From assembly GCF_004136635.1 (NCBI RefSeq), contig NZ_NOIU01000003.1, positions 62,001 to 126,000 on the forward strand: a DNA stretch of 64,000 nucleotides, in the 5' to 3' direction. The notes below the pieces were generated by a model, which saw nothing but the letters and a program-made list of their open reading frames with translations, made no database searches and was not told the origin of the DNA. The DNA comes from Rothia halotolerans (GTDB lineage: Bacteria; Actinomycetota; Actinomycetes; Actinomycetales; Micrococcaceae). A program made the position numbers and the translations under genes. Of this stretch, positions 63,842 through 64,000 are shown one piece after another (the first letter of the stretch is position 1; the number at the start of each line of letters is the position of its first letter).

Positions 63842-64000
63842 CGTTCGCTCCTGTTCCAGGGGTGCTCCGCCGCGTCCTGCGGGGCGCCGTCGCGGATGAT
63901 GCCCGCGGCGCCCGCGGCCTCCTCGCGCAGGCGAGCCACCTCGGCGGCGGGGCCGGTGACGTTGACGTGCCCGACCTTGCGGCCCGGCCGGACGCCCTTG
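63838..64000 (-). CDS. purK: N5-carboxyaminoimidazole ribonucleotide synthase, C-terminal end (partial)
   Basis: Only the last 54 codons are inside the window; the gene enters from the right edge. The visible start [16 protein letters not shown] matches the C-terminal lid segment of PurK, the ATP-grasp enzyme making N5-CAIR from AIR, bicarbonate and ATP. It overlaps purE by four bases. Confidence 0.88.
   Translation of the reverse strand, partial: KGVRPGRKVGHVNVTGPAAEVARLREEAAGAAGIIRDGAPQDAAEHPWNRSER

Overview
This 64 kb window comes from the chromosome of a very GC-rich actinobacterium, most likely a member of the Micrococcales (Micrococcaceae-like). The evidence is strong G/C bias at third codon positions, mycothiol metabolism (mca), and gene neighbourhoods familiar from mycobacteria and relatives: perM-purN-purH, ftsB-DUF501-ppx, greA-DUF4307-mca-hlyIII-uppS, and fumC-glpX-DUF4245. 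A genus cannot be fixed from the sequence alone. Nearly all of the window is housekeeping; accessory-looking DNA is confined to about 1.4-2.3 kb and 42.3-44.6 kb.

Layout. 1-2.3 kb: the 5' part of a SWIM/SNF2-type helicase gene, then a Phd-like antitoxin fragment overlapping a FitB/VapC-like PIN gene. 2.3-8.4 kb: perM, purN, purH and a BASS-family transporter. 8.5-11.8 kb: a HAD phosphomutase-GH65 phosphorylase fusion. 12-18.7 kb: glyA-folD, a small membrane protein, exonuclease III, trpS, a 2H phosphoesterase and manC. 19-22.5 kb: sdhCDAB. 22.7-35.2 kb: an M20 amidohydrolase, then a nucleoside uptake and salvage cluster (BMP lipoprotein, ABC ATPase, two permeases, cdd, deoA, an unknown two-domain protein, add, mazG). 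35.4-42.1 kb: eno, ftsB, DUF501, ppx, a mycosin-like protease and a type II NADH dehydrogenase.

42.2-44.6 kb: a tRNA with anticodon UAA on a class-I-sized body, followed by a small lower-GC island bounded by ~78 bp imperfect direct repeats. The island carries a two-gene cassette of unknown function, an integrase-like remnant and a TM2-domain gene. 44.7-53.6 kb: a YccA/Bax-inhibitor protein, an AI-2E family protein, ilvA (followed by a seven-copy heptamer repeat), greA, DUF4307, mca, hlyIII, uppS and an A24 peptidase-like gene. 53.6-64 kb: a Nudix hydrolase, poxB, fumC, carbonic anhydrase, DUF4245, glpX, a FemAB-type transferase, an LCP protein, purE and the 3' end of purK.

Working logic. The purine genes (purN, purH, purE, purK, folD/glyA for one-carbon units) make nucleotides de novo, while the 24-34 kb cluster imports and recycles nucleosides. 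Envelope biogenesis is represented by manC, uppS, ftsB, FemX and LCP; central carbon and respiration by eno, glpX, fumC, sdh, ndh and poxB. Two signals recur. First, a -10-like hexamer lies 7 (sometimes 8) nt before many start codons, implying leaderless mRNAs. Second, many intergenic gaps hold long, perfect GC-rich hairpins that act as terminators, usually without a U tract.
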